This document shows, piece by piece, positions 43,974-53,996 of a stretch of 64,000 nt of DNA (positions within the stretch are counted from its first letter, which is position 1; each line of letters begins with the position of its first letter). The position numbers and the translations under genes were made by a program. The DNA is from SHZL01 sp963784425 (lineage in GTDB: Bacteria; Pseudomonadota; Gammaproteobacteria; Xanthomonadales; SZUA-36): positions 1 to 64,000 of the forward strand of contig CAWARM010000002.1 in assembly GCA_963784425.1 (NCBI GenBank). Direction: 5' to 3'. The notes beneath the pieces are model-generated. The model searched no databases. It saw only the letters and a list, made by a program, of their open reading frames with translations, and was not told where the DNA came from.

Positions 43974-44647
43974 TGAGAATAAGAGCGAGGGAAAGAGGAA
44001 TGAAGACACTGACGATATCCGCATCGCTGCTGGCCCTGGTTCTGCTGGCCCCGGTCACACTGACACCGGCTGCGGCGTCAGCGGACTATATCCCGGAAAC
44101 CACCCAGGAGCCGGTTGAAATCGTGCGCCAGGCCGCCGGCAAAATCCTCGGCGACATGGATCAGAACCGGGAGCAATTCACGGCGCAACCGCAACTGCTG
44201 CGGGACATGGTGCGTGCGGATCTGCTGCCTCTGCTGGACCTCGAGTATTCTGCACGGCTTATTCTCGGCAAGTCGGCCCGCGCAGCCAGCCAGCAACAAA
44301 TATCAGCATTTTCCTCCGCCATGACTGACGTATTGATCAATCGCTATGCCGATGGGCTGCTGGAGTTTCGTTCCAACGACCAACTCGAAGTCATGCCAAT
44401 GAAGGGCGACAACAACGACAAGCTGACCCGTGTGCGCACCCGGGTAAAACTGACAAATGGTGGTTTTGCCCCGGTGGACTATGCCTTCCACAAGACCACT
44501 GACGGCTGGAAAGCATTTGACGTAACCGTTGAAGGAATATCCTACGTAATCACGTTTCGCGACCAGATTGTGCCACGCGTGCAGGCAGAAGGGATTGACA
44601 AGGTGACTGCCGACATCGTTGCCGGAAACCTGAAACTGAATGACTGA
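43973..44647 (+). CDS. mlaC: Periplasmic phospholipid shuttle MlaC
   Basis: Protein of 224 residues with a signal peptide ending near ASA-D and the MlaC/Ttg2D domain. It carries phospholipid between MlaA and MlaFEDB. The ATG at 43973 overlaps the mlaD stop and has a GGAGA upstream. ATG 44000 would begin directly at the signal peptide and is a fair alternative. Confidence 0.9.
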   Translation: MRIRARERGMKTLTISASLLALVLLAPVTLTPAAASADYIPETTQEPVEIVRQAAGKILGDMDQNREQFTAQPQLLRDMVRADLLPLLDLEYSARLILGKSARAASQQQISAFSSAMTDVLINRYADGLLEFRSNDQLEVMPMKGDNNDKLTRVRTRVKLTNGGFAPVDYAFHKTTDGWKAFDVTVEGISYVITFRDQIVPRVQAEGIDKVTADIVAGNLKLND

Positions 44648-44650
44648 AGC

Positions 44651-44983
44651 ATGACACAAGACAGCCAGTTCTCGCTCGACGATGCCGGACGGGCAAGCAT
44701 TACCGGCGAGCTAACCCTGGACACGGTGACCAAGGTGTTTCGCCAGGCTGAACAAGCTGCAGCCCGGGGCCAGCACATTGCGGACCTGGACCTTGCCGCG
44801 GTCTCGCGGGTAGATAGCTCAGGGCTGGCTTTGTTGCTTGAATGGCAGTCATTGGCACACCGTGGCGGGCGCATCATGCGCATTCGCAACGCACCACCCG
44901 GCTTGCTGAGCCTCACGCGGTTATGTGAAGCCTCGGACCTGATGGTGTTTGAAGGACGGGCAGCCCAGGCTGCTGCCAGCTAG
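44651..44983 (+). CDS. mlaB: STAS-domain subunit MlaB
   Basis: Cytoplasmic protein of 110 residues consisting of one STAS domain with the conserved VDSSGLALLLEW segment. MlaB binds MlaF and supports ATPase activity. It starts three bases after the mlaC stop. Confidence 0.88.
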   Translation: MTQDSQFSLDDAGRASITGELTLDTVTKVFRQAEQAAARGQHIADLDLAAVSRVDSSGLALLLEWQSLAHRGGRIMRIRNAPPGLLSLTRLCEASDLMVFEGRAAQAAAS

Positions 44984-45034
44984 CACACGACAAATTTCGG
45001 AAAAACACCAAGGAACGACTTAAGATAGCGGCCC

Positions 45035-45805
45035 ATGAACAATCAAATGCACACCCCGCCAGATCAACGCTATTGCCGTATTGGGCTTATCCTCCTGGCG
45101 ATTGTTATGCTGGCTGGCTGTGCCGGTCAGCCCGCCAAGCTGACCAAACCGGTGGAAGACCCATGGGAAGCCTCAAACCGCAAAGTTTATGGTTTTAACA
45201 CCGCGTTGGACAAAGCAATCCTGAAGCCGATTGCCAAGGGTTACGACGTGATCATGCCCGATGCGCCGCAGCGTGGAGTGCGCAATTTCTTCCGCAACCT
45301 GCAGTGGCCGCGGACTGTCGTCAACCTCCTGCTGCAAGGACGAGTTGAAGATTCGCTCATTTCCACGGGCCGCTTCCTGCTGAACTCGACGCTGGGATTG
45401 GCTGGCTTTTTTGACGTGGCAACAAAGTCAGGCATAGAAGATTTCGACGAAGATTTTGGCCAGACTCTGGCAACCTGGGGCTGGAAGAATAGCCGCTATC
45501 TCATGGTGCCTTTCATCGGGCCTGCAACCATTCGGGACCTCGGTGGCGAAGGACTGGGAAGTTTTGGCATTGCGAGCTATTTGAACCCGACAGCCTACAT
45601 GATCAGGGAGCACAACAACTATGTGCCGTTCATCATCGACCTGATATCACTTCGAGCTTCCTTCCTGCCTTATGACAAAGACATTGAGGATGCAGCCGAT
45701 CCATACGCATTCGTCCGCGACGCCTACCTGCAGAACCGTGAATTCGAGATTTATAACGGTGAACCACCGGCGCCCGATTACGACTCCCTGCTGGAAGAAC
45801 GCTAG
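45035..45805 (+). CDS. mlaA: Outer-membrane lipoprotein MlaA (VacJ)
   Basis: Lipoprotein of 256 residues with lipobox LAGC and the VacJ domain starting at DPWEASNRKVYGFN. It removes mislocalised phospholipids from the outer leaflet and passes them to MlaC. Having mlaA at the end of the mlaFEDCB operon is common outside enterics. The gap to mlaB is 51 bases. Confidence 0.93.
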   Translation: MNNQMHTPPDQRYCRIGLILLAIVMLAGCAGQPAKLTKPVEDPWEASNRKVYGFNTALDKAILKPIAKGYDVIMPDAPQRGVRNFFRNLQWPRTVVNLLLQGRVEDSLISTGRFLLNSTLGLAGFFDVATKSGIEDFDEDFGQTLATWGWKNSRYLMVPFIGPATIRDLGGEGLGSFGIASYLNPTAYMIREHNNYVPFIIDLISLRASFLPYDKDIEDAADPYAFVRDAYLQNREFEIYNGEPPAPDYDSLLEER

Positions 45806-45911
45806 GCCCTTTCCGCACAATCTCCGGCCCCGTGTGCGTGGCCCTCGTGCCTCTTTGCTTCCGGCGGCCTTCCCTTGTTGCGGCGACATCCACCGGCTAA
45901 GCTGAACCACC

Positions 45912-47792
45912 GTGAATGGTTGCACTGAAAAATTGCGCCCGAGGCTTAGCCCCGCGGCCCTGCCATGGTTTGTGCGGCCGCGGTCCACCCGTCTGCCGTT
46001 CGCTTTGGCGTTGACAGCTCTGCTGGCGGTTGGCCTGTTCACGCTGAGCGCCTGTGATCAAGGTAAAAGCCCGGTGGGCGCGGATGCGAAGCAGAGCGTC
46101 TATCGTCATTCCATGGACAGCGCCCCAACCGACCTCGACCCGGCGCATGCCTCGAACACATACGCCAACTTCCTGGTGGTAAACCTTTACGACACCCTGT
46201 ACCGCTACAAGTACCTGGCCCGGCCCTACGAGCTTGAACCCAATCTTGCCGAGGCCTTGCCCCAGGTGTCCTCGGACGGACTGGTGTACACGATTCAGAT
46301 CAAGCCGGGGGTTCACTTCATGGACGACGAGGCATTCCCCGGTGGAAAGGGCCGTGAGCTGACCGCCAGGGATTTTGTTTACTCAATCAAGCGGCATTTT
46401 GACCCGGTGACCCGTTCCCAGGCCGCGTGGATATGGCAGAACCGTATCGCCGGCCTGGACGAGTGGAAGGAAAACGGCGCCCATTATGACCAGGATGTTG
46501 CGGGTCTCCGCACGCTGGATGATCACACCATCCAAATTCGCTTGAACGGCCCATTTCCCCAGCTTACGCACACATTGGCGCAAGGCTTTTCCGCTGTTGT
46601 CCCGGCTGAGGCAGTGGCGAAGTATGGCCGGGAACTGGCAATTCACCCGGTAGGTTCCGGGCCTTACCGTTTGCAGCGTTTTGACAGTGCGGGCGCCAGT
46701 CTGCTGCGCAATGCAGGTTTCCGCGCCGAACCCATCGATCTCGCTGCCGAAGGCTATGATCCTTCAATCCAGGGCACTTACGGATTGGAGCGGCTACAAG
46801 GCTTGATCCCCCCACTGGCGGATCGCATCGAAATCGAATTCATCGCCGAGGATGCGGCCCGCTGGAATGCCTTTTTGGCCGGGCAACTTGATTTTGTAAA
46901 AGTGCCGGTCAGCCAGTTCAGCCGGGTGCTCAAGAGCCGTGACCCACCCCTGCTTGCAGATGACCTGGCTGCCGGCTACAACCTGCTGGCCAACCTGGAA
47001 TCCGGTTTTGTGCACACCGATTTCAACATGGCAGACCCGCGTGTGGGCTACCATCCCGACGCGGAACAGGCTGCACGCAATCATGCGCTGCGCTGCGCTG
47101 TGATCAAGTCTTTCGACTGGAAAAAACGCAACGAGATTTTTTACTCGGACATCGGGCGGGTGTTTCCGGGAGTCATTCCTCCTTCAGCACTTGAGTACGA
47201 TGCTGACCAGGACCCGGACTCCATACGCCGCGATACGATTGAAGCAAACCGCCTGCTCAGTGAATCCGGCTGGAGCCCCGGAAACCTGCCGGCATTGGAA
47301 TACGGCTTTGTAAGCTCGGTTACCGAGCGCCAGATGTTTGAACAATTCCGCAGCTTCCTGGCTGGCATCAACTACCCGCCGGAGAAAGTTCGACCGCTCA
47401 TGTTCGCCAGCTACGGTGACTATTCCAAGGCATTTATCAACCGTGAAGTGATGTTGGCCACTTCATCCTGGGTGATGGACTATCCGGACACCGAAAATAT
47501 CATGCAGTTATTTTATGGCCCCAATGCATCACCGGGTTCCAATTCGGCCAATTACGACAACGCCGGGTTCAACCGGCTCTACCGCGAGTCCTCAAGCATG
47601 AGCGCATCGCCGGAGCGCACTGAACTGTACCGCAGGATGAACCAGATCCTGATCGATGATTGCGTAACCATCAGCGGCATTTCCCGCACCCTGGTGCTGC
47701 TGTGGAACCGACACGTCACCATGCTGCCGGATGTCGAGTTTGTCGGAGGATTCTTCTTTCGCTTTGCCAGCCCGGGCAGGACGGATTCCTAG
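45912..47792 (+). CDS. Peptide ABC transporter substrate-binding lipoprotein
   Basis: Extracytoplasmic solute-binding protein family 5 (DppA/OppA-like), 626 residues. It has a long N-terminus leading to a lipobox (LFTLSAC) and family segments such as LAEALPQVSSDGLVYTI and HPVGSGPYRL. It starts with GTG. It captures oligopeptides or a related ligand for the four-gene transporter that follows, and its stop overlaps the first permease start (TAGTG). Confidence 0.88.
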   Translation: MNGCTEKLRPRLSPAALPWFVRPRSTRLPFALALTALLAVGLFTLSACDQGKSPVGADAKQSVYRHSMDSAPTDLDPAHASNTYANFLVVNLYDTLYRYKYLARPYELEPNLAEALPQVSSDGLVYTIQIKPGVHFMDDEAFPGGKGRELTARDFVYSIKRHFDPVTRSQAAWIWQNRIAGLDEWKENGAHYDQDVAGLRTLDDHTIQIRLNGPFPQLTHTLAQGFSAVVPAEAVAKYGRELAIHPVGSGPYRLQRFDSAGASLLRNAGFRAEPIDLAAEGYDPSIQGTYGLERLQGLIPPLADRIEIEFIAEDAARWNAFLAGQLDFVKVPVSQFSRVLKSRDPPLLADDLAAGYNLLANLESGFVHTDFNMADPRVGYHPDAEQAARNHALRCAVIKSFDWKKRNEIFYSDIGRVFPGVIPPSALEYDADQDPDSIRRDTIEANRLLSESGWSPGNLPALEYGFVSSVTERQMFEQFRSFLAGINYPPEKVRPLMFASYGDYSKAFINREVMLATSSWVMDYPDTENIMQLFYGPNASPGSNSANYDNAGFNRLYRESSSMSASPERTELYRRMNQILIDDCVTISGISRTLVLLWNRHVTMLPDVEFVGGFFFRFASPGRTDS

Positions 47793-48730
47793 TGGCCTTT
47801 CTGCTGCGCAAGCTGGCACACGGCCTGCTGCTGATACTTGGTGTTACCCTGGTCAGTTTCCTGTTGATGGTCTATTTTGGGCCGGATCAAACCTACAACC
47901 TGCTGGGCAAGAGCGCTACTGCCGCGCAGATCCAGGAAATCCACCAGCAACTGGGCTACGACCGCGCTTTCGCCAGCCGCTACATCGACTACCTGCACAA
48001 CCTGTTTACCTTGCAACTGGGTGCGTCCAACTCCAATGGCGAGAAAGTCACCGACCTGCTGTGGCGCTCCCTGCCCATAACCCTGGCCTTGATGCTGCCC
48101 GGTTTCATCATCGGCAACCTGCTTGGCGCCGGACTGGGCATGCTCGCCGCATGGCATCGCAACCGGCGGCTGGACCGCTTGATCTCGGGTGTTTCCATCA
48201 CCGGCATGAGTATCAGCTTTCTCATTATTGTCATCGTCCTCCAGATCCTGTTGTGCACGCCGCAGGGCTTGAACCTGTTTCCGGCGCGGGGCTGGCAGGT
48301 GAGCGACCTGCCCAGCTATCTTTACTACGTGGCGGTTCCCACCCTGTCATTGGTGTTTATTACCCTGGGCTATAACACGCGATTTTTTCGCGCGCTTTTC
48401 GTCGAGGAACTGGGCCGTGAACACATCAGGACGGCCAGGGCTTTTGGCGCCTCACCGACACAGATCATGGGCCGGCATGTGTTGAAAAACAGCCTCCCTG
48501 CAGTGCTTACCCGGGTGCTGTTTTCCATCCCCCTGATTATCGTCACCGGCAGTCTGGTACTGGAAACCTTTTTTGGCGTTCCCGGTGTGGGCAAAGTCAC
48601 CTTTGACGCGATGACCAACGGCGACCAGCCCGTACTGCAAGCGGTCGTGGCCCTGACCGCTGTCCTGTTTGTCGTGATGCAAACACTGGCCGACCTGGCA
48701 TACCGGTTGGCAGATCCGAGAGTGGCATGA
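47792..48730 (+). CDS. Peptide ABC transporter permease, DppB-like
   Basis: Permease of 312 residues with six predicted helices and the inner-membrane EAA-type loop (ARAFGASPTQIMGRHVLKNS). It starts with GTG overlapping the binding-protein stop by one base. The open frame further upstream lies within the binding-protein gene and is rejected. Confidence 0.9.
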   Translation: MAFLLRKLAHGLLLILGVTLVSFLLMVYFGPDQTYNLLGKSATAAQIQEIHQQLGYDRAFASRYIDYLHNLFTLQLGASNSNGEKVTDLLWRSLPITLALMLPGFIIGNLLGAGLGMLAAWHRNRRLDRLISGVSITGMSISFLIIVIVLQILLCTPQGLNLFPARGWQVSDLPSYLYYVAVPTLSLVFITLGYNTRFFRALFVEELGREHIRTARAFGASPTQIMGRHVLKNSLPAVLTRVLFSIPLIIVTGSLVLETFFGVPGVGKVTFDAMTNGDQPVLQAVVALTAVLFVVMQTLADLAYRLADPRVA

Positions 48731-49585
48731 ATGCCAGACTTTGAACCTACCCACCGGGTGTGGCAGAAGTTGCGCGCCAATCGCGCCGGGCTGGCGGGAT
48801 TTGCCGTAGTCAGCCTGTATGGCCTGATCGCCCTGGCCGTTGCCCTCGGATGGGCAGGTCAGGAGTGGTCGCTGGTTTCAGGCGAACGCTGGGAATCTGC
48901 CAGCGGTGAGCACTGGTTTGGCACCAACCAGCTGGGCCAGGATATTTTCCAGCGGGCGATCTACAGTGTGCGCACGGCATTTGAAATCGGCCTGCTGGTA
49001 GCTTTGACTTCCACCTTGCTGGGGTCTGTTTGCGGTGCGATATCCGGCTGGTTTGCTGATACCTGGGCCGATGACGGGGTGGTGTTCATCACCGGGGTGC
49101 TCGACTCCATTCCGTTTTACCTGTTTGCCGCCGCCGTGGCATTCGCTTTCCAGGCCAGCGCCTGGGCCATGCAGATCGCCATGGTGGCCACTTTCTGGAC
49201 CACTACCAGCCGTTTGGTGCGAGCTGAAGTGATGCGACTCCGGAACCGTGACTTCGTCCAGTCGGCGCTGGCCATTGGCTTGCCGCCTCACCTGGTCCTG
49301 CTGCGGCACGTTTTGCCCAATACCGGTCACATCCTGCTGGCGCAGGCCGCCATGGTATTTGTTGCCGCCATCAAGACCGAAGTCATCCTCAGTTTCCTCG
49401 GCCTGGGGGTGAAGGATGGGGTCAGCTGGGGACTGATGCTGGCGGAGAGCACACAGGAGGTACTGGTCAGCCAGTTCAACAATCATCTTGCCGCCGCCAT
49501 TCCCCTGCTGCTGCTCTTGCTGGGCTTCAACCTCATGATCGATGCACTACAGGATGCGCTCGATCCAAGGCAGGGTTCGGCATGA
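48731..49585 (+). CDS. Peptide ABC transporter permease, DppC-like
   Basis: Permease of 284 residues, contiguous with the previous gene (stop then ATG). It has the N-terminal oppC-type region, a WFGTNQLGQDIF segment typical of DppC/OppC, and the EAA loop QSALAIGLPPHLVLLRHVLP. Confidence 0.9.
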   Translation: MPDFEPTHRVWQKLRANRAGLAGFAVVSLYGLIALAVALGWAGQEWSLVSGERWESASGEHWFGTNQLGQDIFQRAIYSVRTAFEIGLLVALTSTLLGSVCGAISGWFADTWADDGVVFITGVLDSIPFYLFAAAVAFAFQASAWAMQIAMVATFWTTTSRLVRAEVMRLRNRDFVQSALAIGLPPHLVLLRHVLPNTGHILLAQAAMVFVAAIKTEVILSFLGLGVKDGVSWGLMLAESTQEVLVSQFNNHLAAAIPLLLLLLGFNLMIDALQDALDPRQGSA

Positions 49586-50607
49586 GACCCGCCGCGGAAA
49601 ACCCGGTCCTTGCAGTGCAGGACTTGCGCGTGACGCTTCCATCCCGGCAGGGCAGGCTGGCGGTAGTCGATGGAGTAAGCCTTGAACTCAGGGCCGGGGA
49701 AATACTGGGCCTGGTGGGTGAGTCGGGTTGTGGGAAATCAATGACTGGAGCTGCCCTGCTGGGCATAGCGCCGGGGCCATCCGGCCAGGTCAGCAGCACC
49801 GCCATGCGACTGGGTGATCTTGATCTTGCGCAATTGGACGAAAGAGGTTGGCGGCGTATCCGCGGGAGCCGGATCTCAATGGTATTCCAGGAACCCCTGA
49901 CCGCGCTGGACCCGGTATTTTCCGTTGGCAACCAGTTGCTGGAGGTGATCCGGCGTCACCGGACGTTCAATCGCCGGCAGGCACGCACGGCTGCCGCCGA
50001 CATGCTGGCTTCCGTCGGTTTTGCCGACTGTGACCGGGTCATGCGCTGCTATCCGCACGAACTGTCCGGCGGCCAGCGCCAGCGCGTCCTGATTGCCATG
50101 GCCATGGTATGCCACCCGCAGGTGCTCGTTGCTGACGAGCCCACGACGGCCCTGGACGTGACCACGCAAGCCCAGATCCTGCACCTGCTCCGCGACCTGG
50201 CAAGACAGTCAGGCACGGCAGTGCTGTTGATCACGCACGATCTGGCTATCGTAGAGGCAGTCTGCGACCGTGCCATGGTGATGTATTGCGGGCGCATCAG
50301 CGAAGAAGGCCCGACACACGCACTGCTGCAATACCCCCGTCATCCCTATACCGCCGGGCTGTTGGCGGCAATGCCACGGTTGTCGCCGGGGCGGGTTGAG
50401 CCGGTAAAAGGCATACCCGGATCAGTGCCAGCCCCCGGGCAGCGACCCGCAGGCTGCTCCTTCAGCAACCGCTGCGAGCGCGCAGATGATATTTGCCGAT
50501 CGCAAGTGCCGGTTCTGCACAGCGCAGACCCCGCAATGCCAGCAACTGTGCACCGTCACGCCTGCCATCATCCTCTGGTTAACCCCATCGGTTCCGCCAC
50601 GGCATGA
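49582..50607 (+). CDS. Peptide ABC transporter ATPase, DppD-like
   Basis: ATPase of 341 residues with Walker A GESGCGKS, signature LSGGQRQRV and Walker B VLVADEPTTALD. The C-terminal cysteine-bearing oligopeptide-transporter extension (CSFSNRCERADDIC) is present. It overlaps both neighbours by four bases (ATGA). Confidence 0.92.
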   Translation: MRPAAENPVLAVQDLRVTLPSRQGRLAVVDGVSLELRAGEILGLVGESGCGKSMTGAALLGIAPGPSGQVSSTAMRLGDLDLAQLDERGWRRIRGSRISMVFQEPLTALDPVFSVGNQLLEVIRRHRTFNRRQARTAAADMLASVGFADCDRVMRCYPHELSGGQRQRVLIAMAMVCHPQVLVADEPTTALDVTTQAQILHLLRDLARQSGTAVLLITHDLAIVEAVCDRAMVMYCGRISEEGPTHALLQYPRHPYTAGLLAAMPRLSPGRVEPVKGIPGSVPAPGQRPAGCSFSNRCERADDICRSQVPVLHSADPAMPATVHRHACHHPLVNPIGSATA

Positions 50608-51590
50608 ACTCTGATTCCTCTTTGTTGCGCATACGCGAACTGAGCGTAAGCTACGCAGTGCGCCGGCTTCCCGGCTTCAGCCAAAAACGCCTGCAGGCCG
50701 TGCGCGGCGTGAGCCTTGATCTGCATGGCGGCCGTGTATTCGGCCTGGTCGGAGAGTCCGGTTGTGGCAAGACCTCGCTGGCCCGGGCCATCATCCGTCT
50801 CGTCAAGCCGGATTCCGGAACGGTGCATTACCGGGATTTTGACCTCAGCCACGCCGATGCTCCGCGCTTGCGCCAGGCCAGGCGTGAGATTCAATACCTG
50901 TTCCAGGATCCACTGGCGTCCCTGAGCCCCCGCCGCAGCATTTGGCAAACCTTGCTTGAGCCCCTGCTGCATTACCGTATTGGCAGCCCTGCCGGGCATC
51001 GCGCCCGGGTCGGACAGGTGTTGGAGCAAGTAGACCTGTTGGCAGATATCCTGCCCCGCTATCCCCATGAGCTTTCCGGTGGCCAACGCCAGCGCGTGGC
51101 CCTCGCGCGGGCCTTGCTGGCGGAACCGTCCCTGATCATCGCCGATGAACCCATGTCGTCACTGGATGTTTCCGTGCAGGCACGCATGCTTACCCTTTTG
51201 CGCAAAGTGCAAAAGGAGAACGGGCTCGCTTTTCTGTTTATCTCCCACAACCTTGCGGTGGTGCAGCAACTCGCCACGGAAGTGGGCGTCATGTACGCGG
51301 GAGAGTTGGTGGAATACGGACCTGTCGATGCGCTGTTACAAAACCCGGCCCATCCCTACACCCGGACCTTGCTGGATGCGGCATGCAAACCCGGCAATGG
51401 TGAGTTGCCGGTACTACCAGCGGGCACGCCACCAGCGCCGTTGCACCCGGTCCCCGGCTGCCCGTTTCATAATCGTTGTCCGCATGTCATGGAGCATTGT
51501 AAGATCACACATCCTCACGATAATTTCCTTGCTACGGCCACCGCAACCGGTGGAAAACATATTGCCAGGTGCCATTTATGGAATTCATGA
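50604..51590 (+). CDS. Peptide ABC transporter ATPase, DppF-like
   Basis: ATPase of 328 residues with Walker A GESGCGKT, signature LSGGQRQRV and Walker B LIIADEPMSSLD. It has the C-terminal cysteine motif CPFHNRCPHVMEHC. The H-loop sits in SHNLAVV. It is the last gene of the transporter operon; its end overlaps the next lipoprotein gene. Confidence 0.92.
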   Translation: MNSDSSLLRIRELSVSYAVRRLPGFSQKRLQAVRGVSLDLHGGRVFGLVGESGCGKTSLARAIIRLVKPDSGTVHYRDFDLSHADAPRLRQARREIQYLFQDPLASLSPRRSIWQTLLEPLLHYRIGSPAGHRARVGQVLEQVDLLADILPRYPHELSGGQRQRVALARALLAEPSLIIADEPMSSLDVSVQARMLTLLRKVQKENGLAFLFISHNLAVVQQLATEVGVMYAGELVEYGPVDALLQNPAHPYTRTLLDAACKPGNGELPVLPAGTPPAPLHPVPGCPFHNRCPHVMEHCKITHPHDNFLATATATGGKHIARCHLWNS

Positions 51591-52075
51591 AATTACGTCC
51601 CTACACACTTATGCTGGTCAGCCTCGCGCTCTGCAGCGCTTGTGCTCCAAACAAGATCAAGGGCAACCCTCCTTTCGTCAGCATCGCATCCGTCACGATG
51701 ACGGATCAGGCCCTGGTCGCCGGTTTTGATGTGCGCAACATCAACGAAGTCGCGATGGCTATTGATTCCGTGGATATCACCATAAGCGCCAAGGGCTCGG
51801 AGTTCTCCCGTTATTCAGGCCCTTACAGCCTGAACATAGATCCGAACACGACGGAAACAATCACCCTGGACAAGCTGCCTGGCGAACAGGCCCGCGGGCA
51901 ATTGGCGGACCTGCAAAGCGGGAAAATCGCCAGCCTGCCATTTACCCTGCAAGGCCGCGTTCATACCGCCGAGGACGGCTACCTGGACTTCAAGCACGAG
52001 GGCTACCTGTACACTGTGCCCGGCAAGCCCGGACAGTTCCGCTCCGCGACGTCACGTACCCGGGAACAGCAGTGA
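51578..52075 (+). CDS. LEA14-like lipoprotein
   Basis: Exported protein of 165 residues with a lipobox-like ALCSAC and a single LEA type 2 (LEA14/WHy-like) beta domain. Its strands, such as TMTDQALVAGFDVRNINEVAM, show the family's NPN-like turn replaced by NIN. Function is unclear; it is probably envelope-associated. ATG 51578 lies inside the end of the dppF-like gene, so it may be translated from the same transcript. Confidence 0.7.
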   Translation: MEFMKLRPYTLMLVSLALCSACAPNKIKGNPPFVSIASVTMTDQALVAGFDVRNINEVAMAIDSVDITISAKGSEFSRYSGPYSLNIDPNTTETITLDKLPGEQARGQLADLQSGKIASLPFTLQGRVHTAEDGYLDFKHEGYLYTVPGKPGQFRSATSRTREQQ

Positions 52076-52134
52076 AAAACACCGACACGGGTTTTGCGCA
52101 ACCAGTTGCTTGTTATAGGCAGGGGAAATAGAAC

Positions 52135-52701
52135 ATGCCCATGAAGATCACTTTCGAACTCAGCGATTCCGATCTGGAGCACTTCCGCGAAGTCATGGTC
52201 CGCTCACGCGAGGCTTCTGCCAGCTTGCCGGATGCCCAGATTATCGACAATGCCCGCAAGTTGCTCTACGAGGTGTGGCATTCCGAGACATCCGACTTCA
52301 TACGTGAGCGTATGCACCGGCTTGAAACCATGATCGGCATGGTGGTCGACGAGGGGTGGGCGCTGGAGGAGGAGGACCGGGCCCGGGCGCTGCTGGCCTT
52401 GTCGTATTTCTCTGAACCGGAAGATTTGATTCCCGACAACATCCCTGGGCTGGGCTTCCTGGATGACGCCATCATGATTGACATGGTGACGGAAGAAATG
52501 GAGCACGAAATTCACGCCTACCGTGATTTTTGCGTATTTCGCGCAGCGGAGGTAAGCCAGAGTGGCGAGGCGGCCCTGAGCGCAGAACGTTCAGAGTGGC
52601 TGGAAGAGCGCCGTCAGCAACTGCACTCCAGGATGCGCCGGCGGCGCCAGCGCGGCCGCGGAAACAGTGGGGGCAAGGGCTCGTCCTTCTCCCTGTTCTG
52701 A
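52135..52701 (+). CDS. YkvA-like DUF1232 protein
   Basis: Protein of 188 residues. A DUF1232 segment, ALLALSYFSEPEDLIPDNIP followed by GFLDDAIMIDMV, sits at about residues 85-125. The C-terminus is very basic (RRRRQRGRG). The function of the family is unknown. Its stop directly abuts the stop of the convergent membrane protein gene. Confidence 0.75.
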   Translation: MPMKITFELSDSDLEHFREVMVRSREASASLPDAQIIDNARKLLYEVWHSETSDFIRERMHRLETMIGMVVDEGWALEEEDRARALLALSYFSEPEDLIPDNIPGLGFLDDAIMIDMVTEEMEHEIHAYRDFCVFRAAEVSQSGEAALSAERSEWLEERRQQLHSRMRRRRQRGRGNSGGKGSSFSLF

Positions 52702-53418
52702 CTATTTTTTGGGTTCGGCGGCCGGTACGCGAGCCTCGTAATCGCGCTGCAGCTGTTTCAGCTTCATCACACCATAAGCCACTACCAGCGCCATGAGCAC
52801 TACCAGCACTCCGGCGAAGTGTTTCTCGTCGGCATACTCGCCATGACGGTTGCTCGCTGTCGTGGCGATAATAAGCGCAATGATGGCGATATTGATGATC
52901 CAGTTCAGCCACGGCTTAACCACAAAGTTCAAGGTGCCGAAGCCGAGAAGTTGGTACAGGATGAATGGCAGCACCGCGATTGCCGGCAACAACTCTGAGA
53001 CGCCCAGGGCGGTATTGATCGACTCAGGTGCCCTGGCATGCAGCAGGGTGCTGTTTGCCAGTTCATGGAACAGGGGCGGAACAGCGCACAAAAAGGGCAC
53101 TACAGCCAGCAGTTCAAGCACCAGTGCACCGCTCCACAACCCGACCCGGGACGAAACGTCAGAACCCTCGACCATGGACTGGCTGCCTATGAACAATCCA
53201 GCGACCACTGCCGAAGCGCAAGCCAGTGTCAGCAATTCAACCGTTATGCCAAAAGCAGTTGGTTCGCCGGTCTTGAGCAGCAAAAGGGCCAGGAAACCCG
53301 GAGTGTAGAACATGACGCGAACCATGCGCGCCCAGACACGGGCATCGCGTACCGGTGGTAATACCGGCAGCGGCTTTCCGTCCGAGCCGATTTTTGATCT
53401 TTCTACGATTTTGGACAC
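52702..53418 (-). CDS. Hypothetical multi-pass membrane protein (Yip1-like topology)
   Basis: Protein of 238 residues with a hydrophilic N-terminus (about 1-35) and five or six hydrophobic segments, ending in a charged KLKQLQRDYEARVPAAEPKK tail. I do not recognise it with certainty. It shares strand and general size class with the next small membrane protein gene upstream (58-base gap). Confidence 0.65.
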   Translation of the reverse strand: MSKIVERSKIGSDGKPLPVLPPVRDARVWARMVRVMFYTPGFLALLLLKTGEPTAFGITVELLTLACASAVVAGLFIGSQSMVEGSDVSSRVGLWSGALVLELLAVVPFLCAVPPLFHELANSTLLHARAPESINTALGVSELLPAIAVLPFILYQLLGFGTLNFVVKPWLNWIINIAIIALIIATTASNRHGEYADEKHFAGVLVVLMALVVAYGVMKLKQLQRDYEARVPAAEPKK

Positions 53419-53476
53419 GATCTTTCTCCCGTTGCCTGGTTGTAACCGCCCATTGTAGTTCCCATGCCTGTACTTC

Positions 53477-53854
53477 CTACGCCGGCTTTCTGATCACCGC
53501 CTGTACACACCAAACGGCCATCACCAGATGAATAATCACAGCCGGCCATAGCAGTATGCCAACGACCTGGGATTGCATTCCCGCATAGCCAAGAACCAGG
53601 ACCGCACCCAGATTGTACAGTACCATCGCCTGGGTCAATCCCCGCGCTGCTGCACTGCCCGGGTCATTGCGTGCGAGCCAGCAGGCAACAGCCAGCGCAG
53701 TTAACGCGGCTCCGGCAATGCGCGCCACCGTCAGCGCTGCTATTCCGTCCAGCGTGCTACGCAGCAGCAGGTCAACAAAAACCTCCGGGAAAAGGAGCAC
53801 TGCCAAACCGGCGCCCAGTTCCAGCGCTGCACTCGTGCCGAGCAATGCTTTCAT
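53477..53854 (-). CDS. Small hydrophobic membrane protein
   Basis: Protein of 125 residues with four predicted membrane helices and little else. ATG 53854 is preceded by GAGGTG, which decides against the longer open frame. It is not recognised and lies upstream of the larger membrane protein on the same strand. Confidence 0.6.
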   Translation of the reverse strand: MKALLGTSAALELGAGLAVLLFPEVFVDLLLRSTLDGIAALTVARIAGAALTALAVACWLARNDPGSAAARGLTQAMVLYNLGAVLVLGYAGMQSQVVGILLWPAVIIHLVMAVWCVQAVIRKPA

Positions 53855-53996
53855 CTTTTCACCTCGCCATCCAGTTGCGCTGGCCACGGCCCCAGTAGCA
53901 AGTAAAACAAGTTTACACACGCCAATTATACCCGGCAATTCCAGTTGTTGGATTCATTGCTTCATCCTACGCTCTGACGGAGCAAGATCACTTGCA

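Noticed and set aside
47660..47791. Upstream extension of the first peptide-transporter permease
   Set aside because: It lies wholly inside the binding-protein gene. The GTG at 47792 overlapping its stop gives the normal N-terminus.
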